DNA of 64,000 nucleotides from Megaustenia siamemsis (taxonomy: Eukaryota > Mollusca > Gastropoda > Stylommatophora > Ariophantidae), in contig JAVIAB010000160.1 of assembly GCA_032433765.1 (NCBI GenBank), positions 33,259,852-33,323,851 on the forward strand. The letters run 5' to 3'. Below are positions 43,885 to 55,889 of the stretch, in pieces; position 1 is the first letter of the stretch, and every line of letters starts with the position of its first letter. Under the pieces are notes generated by a model. The model was given only the letters and a program-made list of their open reading frames with translations, had not been told where the DNA came from and made no database searches. The translations under genes and the position numbers were made by a program.

Positions 43885-45700
43885 TCATAAACACTGAAGA
43901 ACTAATTACAATCCAAATTTACACTCTCCTCTGGTTAACAAATTGCATCCCATCTCAGTTATCCACTGAATTTTCTCAATGTCAAGTTATCACAGTTTAT
44001 TGATCCTGACAAACATATAAGTCCAAGTATTCGAAGATACAAAGATCAAAAAATCAAAACCCAAAATTACATATTATTTTCTGCCTACACCTTATTGAAC
44101 AAAATATATACACAAGTTTGCAGGATTTGCTAGATATATTGTTTATATATTAAATAAGCTTCACTCGATCAGCACCAGAAAAAAAAAAACATATGAATAG
44201 CGATAAATTGGCAAAAAATATCTGTTGAAAAGAGAACTAATTTACCAAAGACCATATCTGTTGACAATAAACTCTACGTTTCAAACTGTGATTAATAATA
44301 GAAAATTAATATGACTAATATAACTCATCATTTGATTTAGGTAATAAATAAAGTATATATATATAATATATATATATTTAAAACCAGTTTCGCATAAATA
44401 ATGTGCTTTGATAAATAAAATTATTCTGGTACTCGAATATATTTATCCAATTGAATAATTAATTAGGAAACATCTGTCTGTAATATCACCACATATGATG
44501 AATATGTCAATGAATTAAAATACTTGGAAATGATGTTCATTTTGAATGGTGGTATAAAACAGAGATGAGGAGGTGTAGAGTAGTTCAGGGTGATGGTTAC
44601 ATTCTTAAAGAAAATGAACAAAATTTATATATTAGTCAACTCATTTTTGACAGTGGAAATAATGATTTCTTCTGCACCAGTTCACTTTGCCGTAAATGAG
44701 AGACTCATCCAATTTGACAAGCAACACTGCAGATCTTGTGCAAAGTCTACACAATTAACAGCAAAGGTCATTGAATATGGAAAGATTTGAGTTTCCACAT
44801 AATATGTGCAGTTTTTGGCTCAAAAGGATTATAGACAGATATAGAGACTGTTATGAGTTACTGTAATGCTGCAGGTAACAAGGTGTATCAGCTTCATTTC
44901 TGTATTGTTCTTCTGTGAATGTTACAACACCTATACAGACTTCAACAAAATACTTCTGTGTGGTCACCTGTCATCCTGTATGCTGAAGATCTTGTCCCTA
45001 CACTGGTCAGACTATGTCTTGCATTGGTTTGTAGAAGCTGAGATCTGGTGAATGTTTTCTAAATATAAGATTAGCTCTCTTCTTGGACCCACCTACTGTG
45101 TGAAACTCAAGGATCTGCTGCTTGGGTAATACTGATCCTCTATATTATTAATTTCAAGCACAAGGTCTTGAAAGAATAATTTATACAAAGAACTAAATTT
45201 TACTACTTGAAATCAACAAGATGCTAACTTTTAATTGAAATATCAAGAAAATGGAATTCAAAATATAGATTACAAACTTTGAAAGCTTATACAATTTCTA
45301 TAAGATTATTCTAATGTTACTAATTTATTTATTGAAGGGTGATAGAGTTTTTAATTTTTCAATCTCTCTAAATATATATATATATATATCCTATAGGTCT
45401 CTCCTTGGCAGACCCCTGTAATGAGATAATGCCACAAAGATATATTTTTTCAGTCTATGTAAATAAATATTCATGGCCATTGACAAATATATAATAAGAT
45501 AATATGAAGCCAATCAGATGAGGAATCTATATCCACAGGACATTTATCAAACAAACCAAATAGAGGCAATAATAATTTTTTTTTTTGGTTCTTAGGCACA
45601 ATTTGAGTGAAGGAAGATTTGGATACACCATAAAAATAGACAAAATGCACGGATAAAACATTAGAGAACAAGGAGAAATGTTTGTTTACAGTATAGAATG
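43885..45700. other. No gene recognised
   Basis: AT-rich DNA with short TA runs (44357-44380, 45370-45390). 44790-44850 resembles the end of the dispersed repeat at 21714. No exon of either host gene seen. Confidence 0.45.
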
Positions 45701-45710
45701 AAAAGTGCAA

Positions 45711-45900
45711 AGTGGTGGCTGAGTGGTTAGTGTATTCGTTGCTTGCCAGAGGGTGCAGACGCAATTTCCAGTTTTATTTTTTCCAAACATGGCTACAGGG
45801 TTCACAGAGCCTCATAACGGGTGCCACACATTTTCCTTAGGAAAATATAGCTACCTGACATGATACCAACCATATCACCCATAAAATGTGCCATTTGTCA
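45711..45900 (+). mobile_element. tRNA-derived SINE, subfamily B-like, degenerate
   Basis: Head AGTGGTGGCTGAGTGGTTAG; a decayed B box near 45755; body words ATGATACCAACCATATCACC and AAAATGTGCCATTTGTC. Confidence 0.65.
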
Positions 45901-45934
45901 TTAAAAAAATATATAAATAATATATGTATATATA

Positions 45935-46862
45935 TGGGTGGAATCTAGAGGTAAGACGTCAGCTTCTGGTGAAGAGAGTCATGAATTCAACTCCAACCAC
46001 AGGCGGTGGCAATTTGTCAAAAATTAAATCCAAGGTCTCTTTATGGCTCTACCCTCCCCGGTGGGGAAGCATAAGCACCTGAGACCTGCGGTCACAATAG
46101 CAAGATCAACATACCATCAGCTGACCAAGACCTAGCAGTTCTACTTTCTCATCAGTCTGTCCCGGTAACAGCCTGCATCAAAACAGGCTGGATAATAAGT
46201 TAGGATCGATGTGTTCCCTTTAGTGGTGGCTCTTACTGATGAAGAACTAAAATTGTAGTATTTTTAGGGTGGTCTAGTAATTTCCCAGCATAGCTTGGGA
46301 GTAGAAAAATCCCAACTTCTCCAGTAAAAGCCGGGAATGTCAAGAAAGCCATTATGACCTGCCACATGAATGAGTAAAAGGGCACCTTGCCTGCATCAAT
46401 TCATGGCATCACGTTAACATAAACCCTCCTCTGGGTAGTGAGATCTGTTGTCTGGTCCTCTCAGTTAACGGTGAAAACAGGAGGTCCCAAGAAAGCCATT
46501 ATGACCTGCCACATGAATGAGTAAAAGGGCACACTACTCACATCAACTCATGGCATTACTTAAACAAAACCCCTACCCTGGTCTCTGTGTAGTGAGATTT
46601 GATGTCTAGTCCTCTCAGTTAATAGTGAAAACAGGAGGCCCCAAGAAAGCCATTATGAACTGCCACATGAATGAGTAAAAAGGCACACTACTCACATCAA
46701 CTCATGGCATTACGTTAAAAAAAACCTTACCCCTGGTCTCTGGGTAGTGAGATTTGATGTCTAGTCCTCTCAGATAATGGTGAAAGCAGGAGGCCCAAAG
46801 TGCAATTTGCACATGTTAAAGAACCTCCAGTACATAAAAGTATAAAAGAGTAGGCTAAAAAT
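45935..46862 (+). repeat. Composite repeat: SINE C parts around the 4425-type repeat, with a ~150-bp internal tandem triplication
   Basis: It starts with GGTAAGACGTCAGCTTCTGG (as in SINE C at 52838). It then passes into the dispersed repeat also at 4425-4735 (46093-46410) and repeats CAAGAAAGCCATTATGACCT...GTGAAAACAGGAGG three times (46341, 46488, 46642) before the SINE C end AGTGCAATTTGCACATGTTA (46800). It is an insertion or recombination product with later local expansion. Confidence 0.75.
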
Positions 46863-47159
46863 GCCAGCTGCCACAGGCAAAATGGATAGAAAAAATCTAC
46901 CCAAAAAGTCAAAACTCTCAATGGTAAAAAACATTACAAGTATTTCTGAAGTTGGAGAATATCTGCCTGTATAGCAAGGGACACCTGAGCACATGGCTCC
47001 TGGTGTGGAATATAGGAAAAACAGTGATATTCACACAAAAATTCAGTCCCTGGGGACTTGGTGATAAAAGGTTGGTGAATGAAAAAAACAGAAAACGCTA
47101 TATTTCTCATAAGGGAAATGAATACTTTGTTAATGAGAGAACAATTAGTTCAGCATGAG

Positions 47160-47448
47160 ATCAAAGTTAAGATACTGACATAAAAAGTTACTGTACAGTT
47201 TAGTATGACATTTTATTGTTGTTATGGGTCCAGCAGCCTGTGAGCTGGTGCCCTTCAGCCCAATGCCAGCAGGTGTGTCCTTGTAGTTCGGTAAGGTATT
47301 CCATTTTAGCATGAGATACAAGTTAAAATACTATATAACACAAGAAGTTACTGTAAAGTTTACCATGACATAAAAGTTACTGCATAGTCTGACACATGAT
47401 CAAAGTTACTGTACAATCAACCATCAGGCAAAAGTAACTATAGAACTG
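47160..47448. repeat. Degenerate ~33-bp tandem repeat, left part
   Basis: Loose units of the form AAAAGTTACTGTACAATCTGACATGAGAT. The array continues at 48106-48375 after a transposon-like insertion. Confidence 0.6.
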
Positions 47449-48105
47449 AACCCTAGATTACGACACCTTCATAAAAATTACGAAGGCAAAATAAACATTC
47501 CGTGAATTCTACAGTTTGCCATGGGCAAATATTTTCCCCTTTCTTATACTCTCCTAATTATTACTTCCAGTGACACCTAAGTGTTGGATTTGTTTCATTT
47601 GATGTTGGATTTAAAAAAAAATATCAATGTGCGTTCACTAAAAAGTATGAAGGTGTTGTAAAAACGTGGCTATTTTTTTAAATTATAAATGTGGCCAATT
47701 TTCAAGAAGTTCCTTTTTATTTCTTAAGATGGGGGAAATCTCTTCGGCTGTTGGCGAGACATCAGACAAACCTTTGTAACATGGGAAAAGCAGCAAATGA
47801 TGCTAAGAGGAAACCGAACATAGTACATACAGATGGACTGATGGCCGACATGTCAAAAGACAAAGTAACACCTCCAGTAGCCACTGCGCCATACATTCAA
47901 ATTTCAGGCCATAAATTTAACCTAAGCCACGAAATATTACAGCATCTGATTCCCATGTCTCTTCTTGGATAAACACAAAGCTGTGTAGCAAAAGTTAAAA
48001 AAAAATCTTATTTTCCAACCTCCAAATGTAATGATTAGTGTTCATAATTTTTATGAAGGTGTCGTCCAAACATGATGCACAGGATAGGTGTCATAATCTA
48101 GGGTT
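47449..48105. mobile_element. Non-autonomous DNA transposon with terminal inverted repeats
   Basis: The left end AACCCTAGATTACGACACCT, continuing into TCATAAAAATTA, is mirrored at the right end by TAATCTAGGGTT (48094-48105), preceded by the reverse complement of the rest (AATTTTTATGAAGGTGTCG at 48046-48064); about 30 extra bases split the right repeat. A 93-codon open frame inside (47691-47972) has no recognisable motif. It sits within the 33-bp array, which resumes on the other side. A relative with GGTATCGTAACCTAAGGTTA is at 55260-55285. Confidence 0.65.
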
Positions 48106-48375
48106 AATGTCAGATAAAAGTGACTGTACACCTGACATTAAGAGAAAACTTTAATCTGCAGTCTGACATGAGAAATTTGCTGTACAATATAAGTGAGACA
48201 TTATTGTACCATCTAATATGAGAAGTTATTGTACAATCCAACATGCGAAAACAGTTACTTTTCAGTCTAAAACAAGATAAGTTACTTTACCATTTATAAT
48301 TAGAAAAAAATTACTGTATAATCTAATATGAGAAATTACTGTACATTTTTGACACAGGATAAAAGTAATTTATAA
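48106..48375. repeat. Degenerate ~33-bp tandem repeat, right part
   Basis: Units such as AGTTATTGTACAATCCAACATG and AAATTACTGTA follow one another with variable spacing, as in 47160-47448. Confidence 0.6.
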
Positions 48376-49387
48376 TTCTTTAACTATCAAATCATAACTA
48401 CAGTGTATTCAGACACAAAAAAACATAAGCAAAGATATACAAATGAGCTCACTCAGTCCTGAAATCTAATTCATATAACTAAATACATTTTAAAAAATCT
48501 AAATACATTTCAGTTTACTCAATCCTGAAGTTCATCTAATAATCAGTTAGAATGAAACAGAATAGAATGGTCAAGATATGACCGTTATACAGTAGAAGTT
48601 ATAGTCTTAGATGGATAGAGTAACTGTCAGTTCAATTGACACACCTTGAATTTGATCAGTGTAACCATCATTTAAAAATATTCTTTTTAAGTCTTGTATC
48701 ATGTTGGTATTGGTGAAATCTAATTCCTGGTTTAATTATCTAAACATTCATATATAGTATGTTACTGTTAGATAAATATAAATGTGTAGATTGATTTTTA
48801 AAACCATGAACACATTTTTTCTGAAATCTCTTCCACTACATTGATAAAAAGCTTCCATACTGAAAGAATTAAATGTCATTATTTCTGTTTATGATAAGAT
48901 CTGTTTATCATTTATTGTATACTAACATTGTTTATAACTTAATACTGAGTACAATAAAATAAAGACTTGTGATTATATACTGTTATGTATGTTATATATA
49001 TATATATATATAGTATATTGTTTCAATAAATTAGTTAATGAATTTTAATTAACCTTGCTGTAAAGATAAATATCTGTGCTCACAAACTCATAGGATTAAT
49101 ACCGAATATATTTACAACTTTTGAGACAAAAGTGGTGGATGTAATTTAAACTGAAATGAGTTTTTATGAATTTTATGAAACCCGGAATGAATGAATCTGA
49201 CATTTCTATGTACGTAAATCTGTGTAAGCAATCTCAATGAGGGAACTACAATCTAATCAGTCATCCTTACATAATGAATATGGTCAATGTTAACTTCAGA
49301 TGTGTTAGTTTACACAATTTGTTATGTAATATGTTATTATGTTAACAATTGCAAACTTATAATTGTGAATTATGTTACGACATGTGA
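48376..49387. other. No gene recognised
   Basis: AT-rich sequence with a short (TA)n run at 48993-49012. Confidence 0.45.
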
Positions 49388-49627
49388 TAAAGTAAAGAGT
49401 TTTAATCATGTCATTGGTATATGGGGAATATAACATTAATGCACATATTTTTCCATGTCCAAAAACGTTTTATGGATGATGTGGTCAGCACGACACAAGG
49501 CCACCATATTTCTACTAGAGAGTCTCTAATTAAAGCTGTGGCATTCAAAAAGAGTCACCGCATGTGGGAGTCAAACCTCTGAATGCCTGGCCAGTAGACG
49601 AACATACTAACCACATGACCACAGCTG
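49388..49627 (-). mobile_element. tRNA-derived SINE, subfamily B-like, old
   Basis: AGTAAAGAGTTTTAATCATG.., ATGTGGTCAGCACGACACAAGG and the tRNA-like end (CATACTAACCACATGACCAC) follow the SINE B layout with many differences. Confidence 0.6.
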
Positions 49628-50039
49628 TTTGAACATATATATATATATATATTACAGGCCAAGATTAAGTAACTAGTAGTAATATTAAATAGTTAATGTG
49701 CTTGTTTATTATAAACTGACATGATTATTTGTGGAGAACAGTTATTTACTTTTTGTTGCTTAATCAATGATTGTTAAATAATCAGTTATATCATATTTTT
49801 GTATATAGTACAGTGTGTCAGGTTGGGTAATTTGACCTCCTACTGTATGCAGTAAACAGTACAACTTACGGCAGTCCTGCTGCCTTCCAGGTAAGCTCGG
49901 GAGAGTAAAAGGCAAAGGGAGGGTACCCTGAAGTACAACAACCCAACTGCCTTGTGGGTGAGACTCTTAGTCAAAGGCTAGCAGAGCCAACCGTAAACAA
50001 ACCGACAGTAGGCAACAGAAACTACCATCGTAATTTCTT

Positions 50040-50231
50040 TGTACAATCATGAATTGCCTGAGGGACGAAGATAGAGGGAAGCAAAGAGAAAAGATACCAG
50101 ACAGCTTAAGAGAATAGTTTGGCAGAAGGTCAACAACAGAAATGATAAATAACTGCTGAGATAGAAAGCTGTGGAGAGACATGATCACCTATGCCAGCAG
50201 GCATGGTACTTAATGATGATGATGATGATGT
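50040..50231 (+). mobile_element. RTE-like LINE tail with (GAT)n end
   Basis: AAAAGATACCAGACAGCTTA, GGCAGAAGGTCAACAACAGA, CTGTGGAGAGACATGATCAC and GGCATGGTACTTAATGATGA lead into a (GAT)n tail at 50212-50230, the diagnostic 3' end of this family. Confidence 0.78.
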
Positions 50232-50234
50232 ATA

Positions 50235-50870
50235 CAGTATCCTGTAGCAACAAACATTCAACAATAATCAAAATATTCTATTGCATTCTGTAAGGCAGGG
50301 TCAGTGGTTCAACAACAATCATAACACTCTATGGTTTACTATAAGGCAGCAACAAACACTCAAAACTAATCACCATATTCTATAGCATTCTGTAGGGGAA
50401 CAAGTAAAGTAAAAGTAAAGAGCCCCTTCACGCCAAGTGGCATATAGGGAATATGGTGTTAGTGACCATAATTTTTATAGACCTTCAGCACATGATTTTT
50501 GGGGTAATGGGGTCGGTCAGTATTACGCCCGTGCCGCTTTACATTCCCAGAAAAAAAATCCGGTACCCATTTAAGGCTGGGTGAACCCAGAAGCCATCAA
50601 TCAGGATCAAACCCAGCCTCTTGTCCTTTGTAGTCTAGTTCACTAACCACTGAGCTATCGTGGCTCCCATTGGGTAACAAGTACTCAACAATAATCATTG
50701 GACTCTATGGTATGGTACACTATAAGGCAGCAACAAATCTCTCAACACTAATTATCATATTCTGTAGCATCCTGTAGAGCAACAAGTACTCAACAGTAAT
50801 CATTGCACTCTATGGTATATTATAAGGCAGCAACAAACACTCAACAGTAATCATCATCTAACATATTTTA
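50235..50870. repeat. Degenerate ~70-bp tandem repeat split by a SINE
   Basis: Units containing CAACAA..CTCAACA.TAATCA, ..TATTCTATAGCATTCTGTA and GGCAGCAACAAACACTCAA appear about seven times on both sides of the SINE A copy. Spacing varies from 60 to 80 bases. Confidence 0.65.
50404..50668 (-). mobile_element. tRNA-derived SINE, subfamily A
   Basis: Minus strand, full length; head GGGAGCCACGATAGCTCAGT. It is embedded in a loose tandem of 'CAACAAACACTCAACANTAATCA' units (50235-50870). Confidence 0.88.
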
Positions 50871-51451
50871 TGGCATTCATTACTGTCAACAATATCTATG
50901 ATAGAATTGTAAATTTCATCTCTCATAGATTTGGCACTTTCATATATTATACTTATTCTGTAGTGTTGTTTCCTTTCTTGAATTTTTAACAGTAATTTTT
51001 AGGTATATTTAATCTTTCAAACAGTGTTCTATTTTTGTGACTGGCTGCTAATTTTTTTTTAATACTTTAATAAATCACACTTCATATCTGACTCTTTCCT
51101 TCATTTTTACTTCACTTTACCCATCAGCAAGTACATGTGGTTACCATTTATCTCTTCTTGTTAGCCTTAGTATACTATAACAAAATTTCTTCTCTAAATT
51201 TTATTATTTGTATTTTTTTTTAACCACTTCAACCATAGTTCTTGGGAAGTAAATGCTTATAAATCTTCACATCACTTTGACTTCAATGACAAAACAAATG
51301 CATAAAACATAATATGAATTGGTTTTCTTTTTTAACCTTAAGAGACACAAGTCAGATCAATAATTTATCATCCAGAATGACAGGTTGCCAGGAAAATCAA
51401 ATATTGATATACATTTCTTATATACATCATCTTTAGCCAAATAGTTTTTTT

Positions 51452-51646
51452 TCACAACAAAACAAAATCTTCAGATTTATCAGAAAATGTTCTCTGTCTC
51501 TGGCCATTCTGATCCATATCATAATGTGTGACACTTTCCCATTTATCGACTTCTGAGTGGATTTGCTTTGCAGGTGACTCATTCAAGTGCCCGTCAGCAA
51601 AGATGAATAGAGGATAAGCTCCCTTCTGTTTGGGAGGAGAAACAAA
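51452..51646 (-). CDS. ATG4: ATG4C/D-type cysteine protease, last exon
   Basis: Acceptor GTTTCCCCAG before 51646; stop at 51452-51454. 64 residues: KGAYPLFIFADGHLNE..., ending FSDKSEDFVLL. Vertebrate ATG4C and ATG4D have YPLFTFVNGH or YPMFTLAEGH and end (S)xEEFVLL / SSEDFVFL, so both the start and the very end of the exon match the family. The C-terminal F-V-L-L type end includes an LC3-interacting-like motif known in ATG4 proteins. Phase 0, following the exon at 54095. Confidence 0.9.
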   Translation of the reverse strand, partial: FVSPPKQKGAYPLFIFADGHLNESPAKQIHSEVDKWESVTHYDMDQNGQRQRTFSDKSEDFVLL

Positions 51647-52039
51647 CTGGGGAAACACATTAAAAACTACAATTACAAAGGAAGATAATTCAAATTCAAT
51701 AACTAATAGATGAAATTATTAAAATATAGCATGCCAAAAAAAAAATGTTTATTACAAATTTATTTAGGGACATTCATTACAAGCGATATTAAGAAAATTA
51801 GATTTATTACATCATCCCATTTCTAGGGTCTGTCTGGGTGGGGGGGATTTATAGGAGTGTCCTATAATTGGTTACTTGTCCAATGCAGTCGCTATGAAGT
51901 GTTAGGGTATGTATATTTCACTTCATCCTTGATAGAAAAAACTGTTTGTCCTATGATGATTCGAACACACATTTTCATTGTACCATTAATTTAGAAATAA
52001 ACCATATAGATCTGCCCATCCGACCGCACACGATAACCA

Positions 52040-52320
52040 CTGTTAAGATACAGATCATATCAGATAGTGAAACAATATATAGCTTCAACTACACAAAGAG
52101 GGCAAGAGGGAGACCAAAGAAGAAATGGGTAAAAGGGATAAAAGACATTGGAAGGAATGAAAACATCATTATCCTAAAAGTATCTGGATACACCCAAGAC
52201 ACTACATCTGAAAGAAAAGTGACCAAAAAGAACAAGCAAAAGATCAAGCCATCATATTATATTAAGCATTCCACCTTTCTTCTACAACGCTTCAAGGCAA
52301 CAGTAGAATTGACAAAATAA
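52040..52320 (+). mobile_element. LINE C-terminal fragment
   Basis: The + strand frame has TKRARGRPKKKWVKGIKDIG, the basic G(K/R)RGRP..RW segment near the end of RTE-type ORFs, joined to unrelated A-rich sequence. Confidence 0.5.
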
Positions 52321-52837
52321 AGAAAGAAAGAAGATTACATACAAATTATTTGCTAGTATGATTATTTGAAAAGCTTTTAGTGGTTTCAAGAATGCAAAAA
52401 ACAACAGTCTTTTGATGTTTATCTTTTTCCAATCTGAATGTGTCAAGAGCCACTGATTTATGCATTTTCACTATCGACTGAGCTGTTTTTCTTTTAATTT
52501 CGTAAAATTTATGCAATTAAACAAAAATTGTAATAGTGATAGCGCAGAGCACATACTTCTTTGTGTTTAAATTGCAGGAATGAAATAATGTGATGAATTT
52601 TTACATTTAGCTACATTTTTTAAATAGCAAATTTAGTTGCAATGGATATTATTCATCTATTCAGTGAAGCAGGTAGAATAATTACAATGAAAATATGTCC
52701 AATTTAGGTGATTTCTTTACTGAAAACATGACATATTCATTCATATGAAATATTTTGATTGTGGATCTGATGGAGAAAAATAGAATAATAATTATATTAA
52801 TTTAATGACTTTGGTCAGGCGACAAATGACTAGAAAT

Positions 52838-53098
52838 AGGTGACTGTAGGTAAGACATCAGTTTCTGGACAGGAAGGTTCCAGGTTCGAATCCTGCCACA
52901 GGTTATGGAAATTTTTCCCGTCCGTGGTTTTCTTAAGGATTTTTTACCCTCCCCTGGTCTCTGGGTAGCAAGATCTACCTAGCCCTCTCAGATAATCGTT
53001 AAAAGCAGGAGGTCAGTGTGCATTTTGTACATGTTAAAGTACCATTGGCAGTTAAAAGTCGAAAAGATTAGGCCAAAATGGATGCTGCCTTGGACACA
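52838..53098 (+). mobile_element. tRNA-derived SINE, subfamily C
   Basis: Head GGTGACTGTAGGTAAGACAT.. and a perfect B box GGTTCGAATCC (52884-52894); body CCCTCCCCTGGTCTCTGGGT and GCAGGAGGTCAGTGTGCATT; end in a (CA)n run at 53096-53112. Parts recur at 45935-46862. Confidence 0.8.
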
Positions 53099-54094
53099 CA
53101 CACACACACACAAAAATAAAAAATTAAGCAATCTACTCATGCCAAATGGATCCCAGGTTGTGCATCAGAGGTTGTGTACTTAAGTCTAGGTTCTCCTTGA
53201 AGCTTCTCAGTATTTTATGGAGAAGATCAGAGCAACTGTGGGTGTGTCTACAATGCAGTGTAAATGGTCCTTACTTAACATAACATGAAAATGAAATACC
53301 TATTTTTTTTTCCCAGCTTATTTAACAATTTGATAGTGAAATTTGAACACTTGAACTTTTTTCCCCATGAAATTAGGAATAGCTTCACTTGTTTTTCTTT
53401 AAAACTGCCAAGTTTAAATGTTGACGGCAGGATACTTTTTTAAAAATATGAATACTAATTTAAATCAATATTGATTAGGTGGAGTTTTTCCCCGTCTTGA
53501 ATGAAAATAGTGCAACTTTAGTGCAAAGTTGGAAATTGAACATATATATTAACTCTTTCCATACGGAAGCTTTTTATCGACGCAACGGAAGAGATTTTAG
53601 AGACAAAATTGTTCATGGTTTTAAGAATCAATCTACATATTTATATTTATCTAACATATTATATATAAATGTTTAGATAATTGAACAAGGTATTAGATTT
53701 CACCAATATCCAGATGATACAAGACATGTAAAACGAATATGGTTTGATGGCGTTCACACTAATAAAATTTAACGTAGCGCAACGTACGCAACCAAAATGG
53801 AAATGGCGCACCATGCAGCGGATCGTACGGAGGAGTTAAAGTGAATAATTTTCTGAAAAAAAAAAACAGATTACATTTCAGAATTACAAGAGACTTCTTC
53901 TTTTACACTCAGCCGACACTCATGTCTGCTCATTGTATTCTTTTAAACGATCACTAGATGGATATAGATGCACTATCTCACTAGTTTACAAGATTATAAT
54001 TAACTAACATGTAACTGTACTTATTTTTAGTAATTTATCATTTATTTCCAAGAATACAGTAATAGATATGAATTGTGGGAAAAGTTAACTTTAC

Positions 54095-54214
54095 CTCTCT
54101 GACTTGCTGCACAAATTTCTTAAAATCATCTCCATCCCGAATGTAGAAACCTACAGTGCAGCTGGGATCCATTTTATTTATGACAAGCTTTCTTGGGGTC
54201 ATACAATGATAGGT
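54095..54214 (-). CDS. ATG4: ATG4C/D-type cysteine protease, fourth visible exon
   Basis: Acceptor AAATCTTCAG, donor GTAAAG. 40 codons in phase 0: TYHCMTPRKLVINKMDPSCT followed by VGFYIRDGDDFKKFVQQVRE. Vertebrate ATG4D reads [24 protein letters not shown] at this position. The MDPS..VGFY word is a hallmark of ATG4 enzymes and helps shape the active-site region. Confidence 0.93.
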
Positions 54215-54350
54215 CTGAAGATTTAGAGAAAAAAATAATCAAAATACATTTCAGTCTGTTTTATTTATAAACAGCTTAGATGGGGTGATGAAATGATCAG
54301 TATGAGGAAAGGTATAATAAAATTGTATTCCGTATACTACTTGGCCATTT

Positions 54351-54600
54351 GGGAGCCGCGATAGCTCAGTGGTTAGTGAACTGGACTACAAAGGACAAGA
54401 GGTAGGGTTTGATCCCAACCGACGGCTTCCGGTTCACCCAGCCTTTACTGGATACCGGATTTTTTTCTGGGAAAGTAAAGCGGCACGGGTGTAATACCGA
54501 TCACATTACCCTAAAAATCATGTGCCGAAGGTCTGTAAAATTTATGGTCACTAACACCATATTCCCTATACGCCACTTGGCGTTACGGGGTACTTTCAGT
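54351..54600 (+). mobile_element. tRNA-derived SINE, subfamily A
   Basis: + strand, full length; head GGGAGCCGCGATAGCTCAGT. It is the copy closest to a perfect consensus and lies in an ATG4 intron, antisense to the gene. Confidence 0.92.
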
Positions 54601-54949
54601 CTTTTTTTTTTTTTTTTACCTGGCCATTTGTTTTTGTTGAGCTCTCTAATCTTTTCAGGATGAGCTCATCAGACAGCAGACATATCCAGCCAATATCACT
54701 TGGCCCTTTAGCTGCAGTATGTAGGTGGATGGTGTTTTGGTAAGGACAATATTAATCAGACACACACATATAGCGAAGCAAGTAAGGGTTCCATCCATGC
54801 TTAAATTCATTTGGGGAATTCTGTGATAGTGCCCATATTTTTTTTATAACAAACATGCGGTGCCTTGCTACTGAACTTCAAAGAACGAATGTTATTAAAT
54901 TATTATTATTTGTGAGTTTTTTTTCTTGTTAGAAAAGCAAAACATGCAT

Positions 54950-55290
54950 TAGTAACAGGGAATTTTTACATGTCCTTTTTTTAACAACATTTTGGGAAAC
55001 AAGGGACTCTGACCAAGGTTGGGGGAGAAAAGAACAGAACCACTGTCACAGCCACACCTGTTGTAAGAAGTAACTAAGGAGATTGGAGTCATAAATCAAC
55101 CTGAGCCAGGAATTTTGAGTCCTTGTGTTTTGCCAAGTGTGAATACACGGCTGTGTGTCAAAAGTTCAGAGAAAATACTATTTTTAGAGCACCTAATGTT
55201 ACATTTAAGTGGTAGTAATTTTTACTATGGTATAATGACTGGGAGAGTTACAGATAGGTATCGTAACCTAAGGTTAAATGTATTCAGAAG
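54950..55290. mobile_element. Relic related to the transposon at 47449
   Basis: CCAAGTGTGAATACACGGCTGTG, CAAAAGTT.AGA and the end AGGTATCGTAACCTAAGGTTAA parallel the right part of the 47449-48105 element. The stretch 55020-55080, reversed, resembles the 46-bp satellite unit. Confidence 0.5.
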
Positions 55291-55489
55291 ATAGACCTTT
55301 ATGGTAAGGGAAATGATTAAGATGAAGAAGAGATAGAAGATGTAACCTCAGGACAAAGGCAAACATCAAGAGGACATTTTTACATTAAAAAAAAAAAAAA
55401 TATCATGGTGTTCAATACCATCTGAGCTCAAAGCAGTCTACAAGTCATAGCTGACTGTTTGAGCTAAGATCAATACCTGATGAAGATCC

Positions 55490-55640
55490 TACTTCATTTC
55501 CCAACAGTGACTCTGGTAACAGGCAAACAGGTCTTGTCAAGTGAATAGGGATCAAGAGGGAGGGCAAATCAGTAAACTAAAAATGCCATGCTGAACTTAA
55601 GAGATGTGTTGGATTTAAAGGCAAATTTATGAGAGCGACT
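55490..55640. repeat. Dispersed repeat, related copy at 20480-20650
   Basis: See the words listed at the other copy; the present one begins AGTGACTCTGGTAACAGGCA. Confidence 0.5.
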
Positions 55641-55734
55641 GTCCTTGGTAGCTCTCTTCTGTAAACATTTGATTTACAAAGTAAAACTAGAATAAGAAAT
55701 ATTCCAACTTATTAAGTTTCCTGATAAGCGTATC

Positions 55735-55872
55735 TAAGCCTAGATACTTGGGCACAATAATAACATCAGATAGAAAATGCACCACAGAAATAAAAGGCAG
55801 AATAGCATGCCTAAGCAGCATTTCAAAAAATGAAAACATCTTGTGCAAACAAGTCCATGTCAATAGAAGTGA
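55735..55872 (+). mobile_element. RTE-like LINE fragment (thumb region)
   Basis: The + strand reads KYLGTIITSDRKCTTEIKGR then ENILCKQ, the YLG..IT.DG.C..EI..R segment also found at 27830 and 25390. Confidence 0.72.
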
Positions 55873-55889
55873 GAAAAAGATTTCATTGT

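Larger units (their letters stand above)
51647..54094 (-). other. ATG4 homologue, last intron
   Basis: 2.45 kb with GT at 54094 and AG at 51647-51648. It contains a LINE fragment and SINE C; otherwise AT-rich with no second gene. Confidence 0.65.

Noticed and set aside
47691..47972. 93-codon frame within the TIR element
   Set aside because: No motif and no conservation in the related sequence at 54950; not listed as a gene.
51826..51985. Second SINE D copy
   Set aside because: Only loose similarity to 38868-39062 (TTCGAACAC word and a poly-G stretch); not enough to list.
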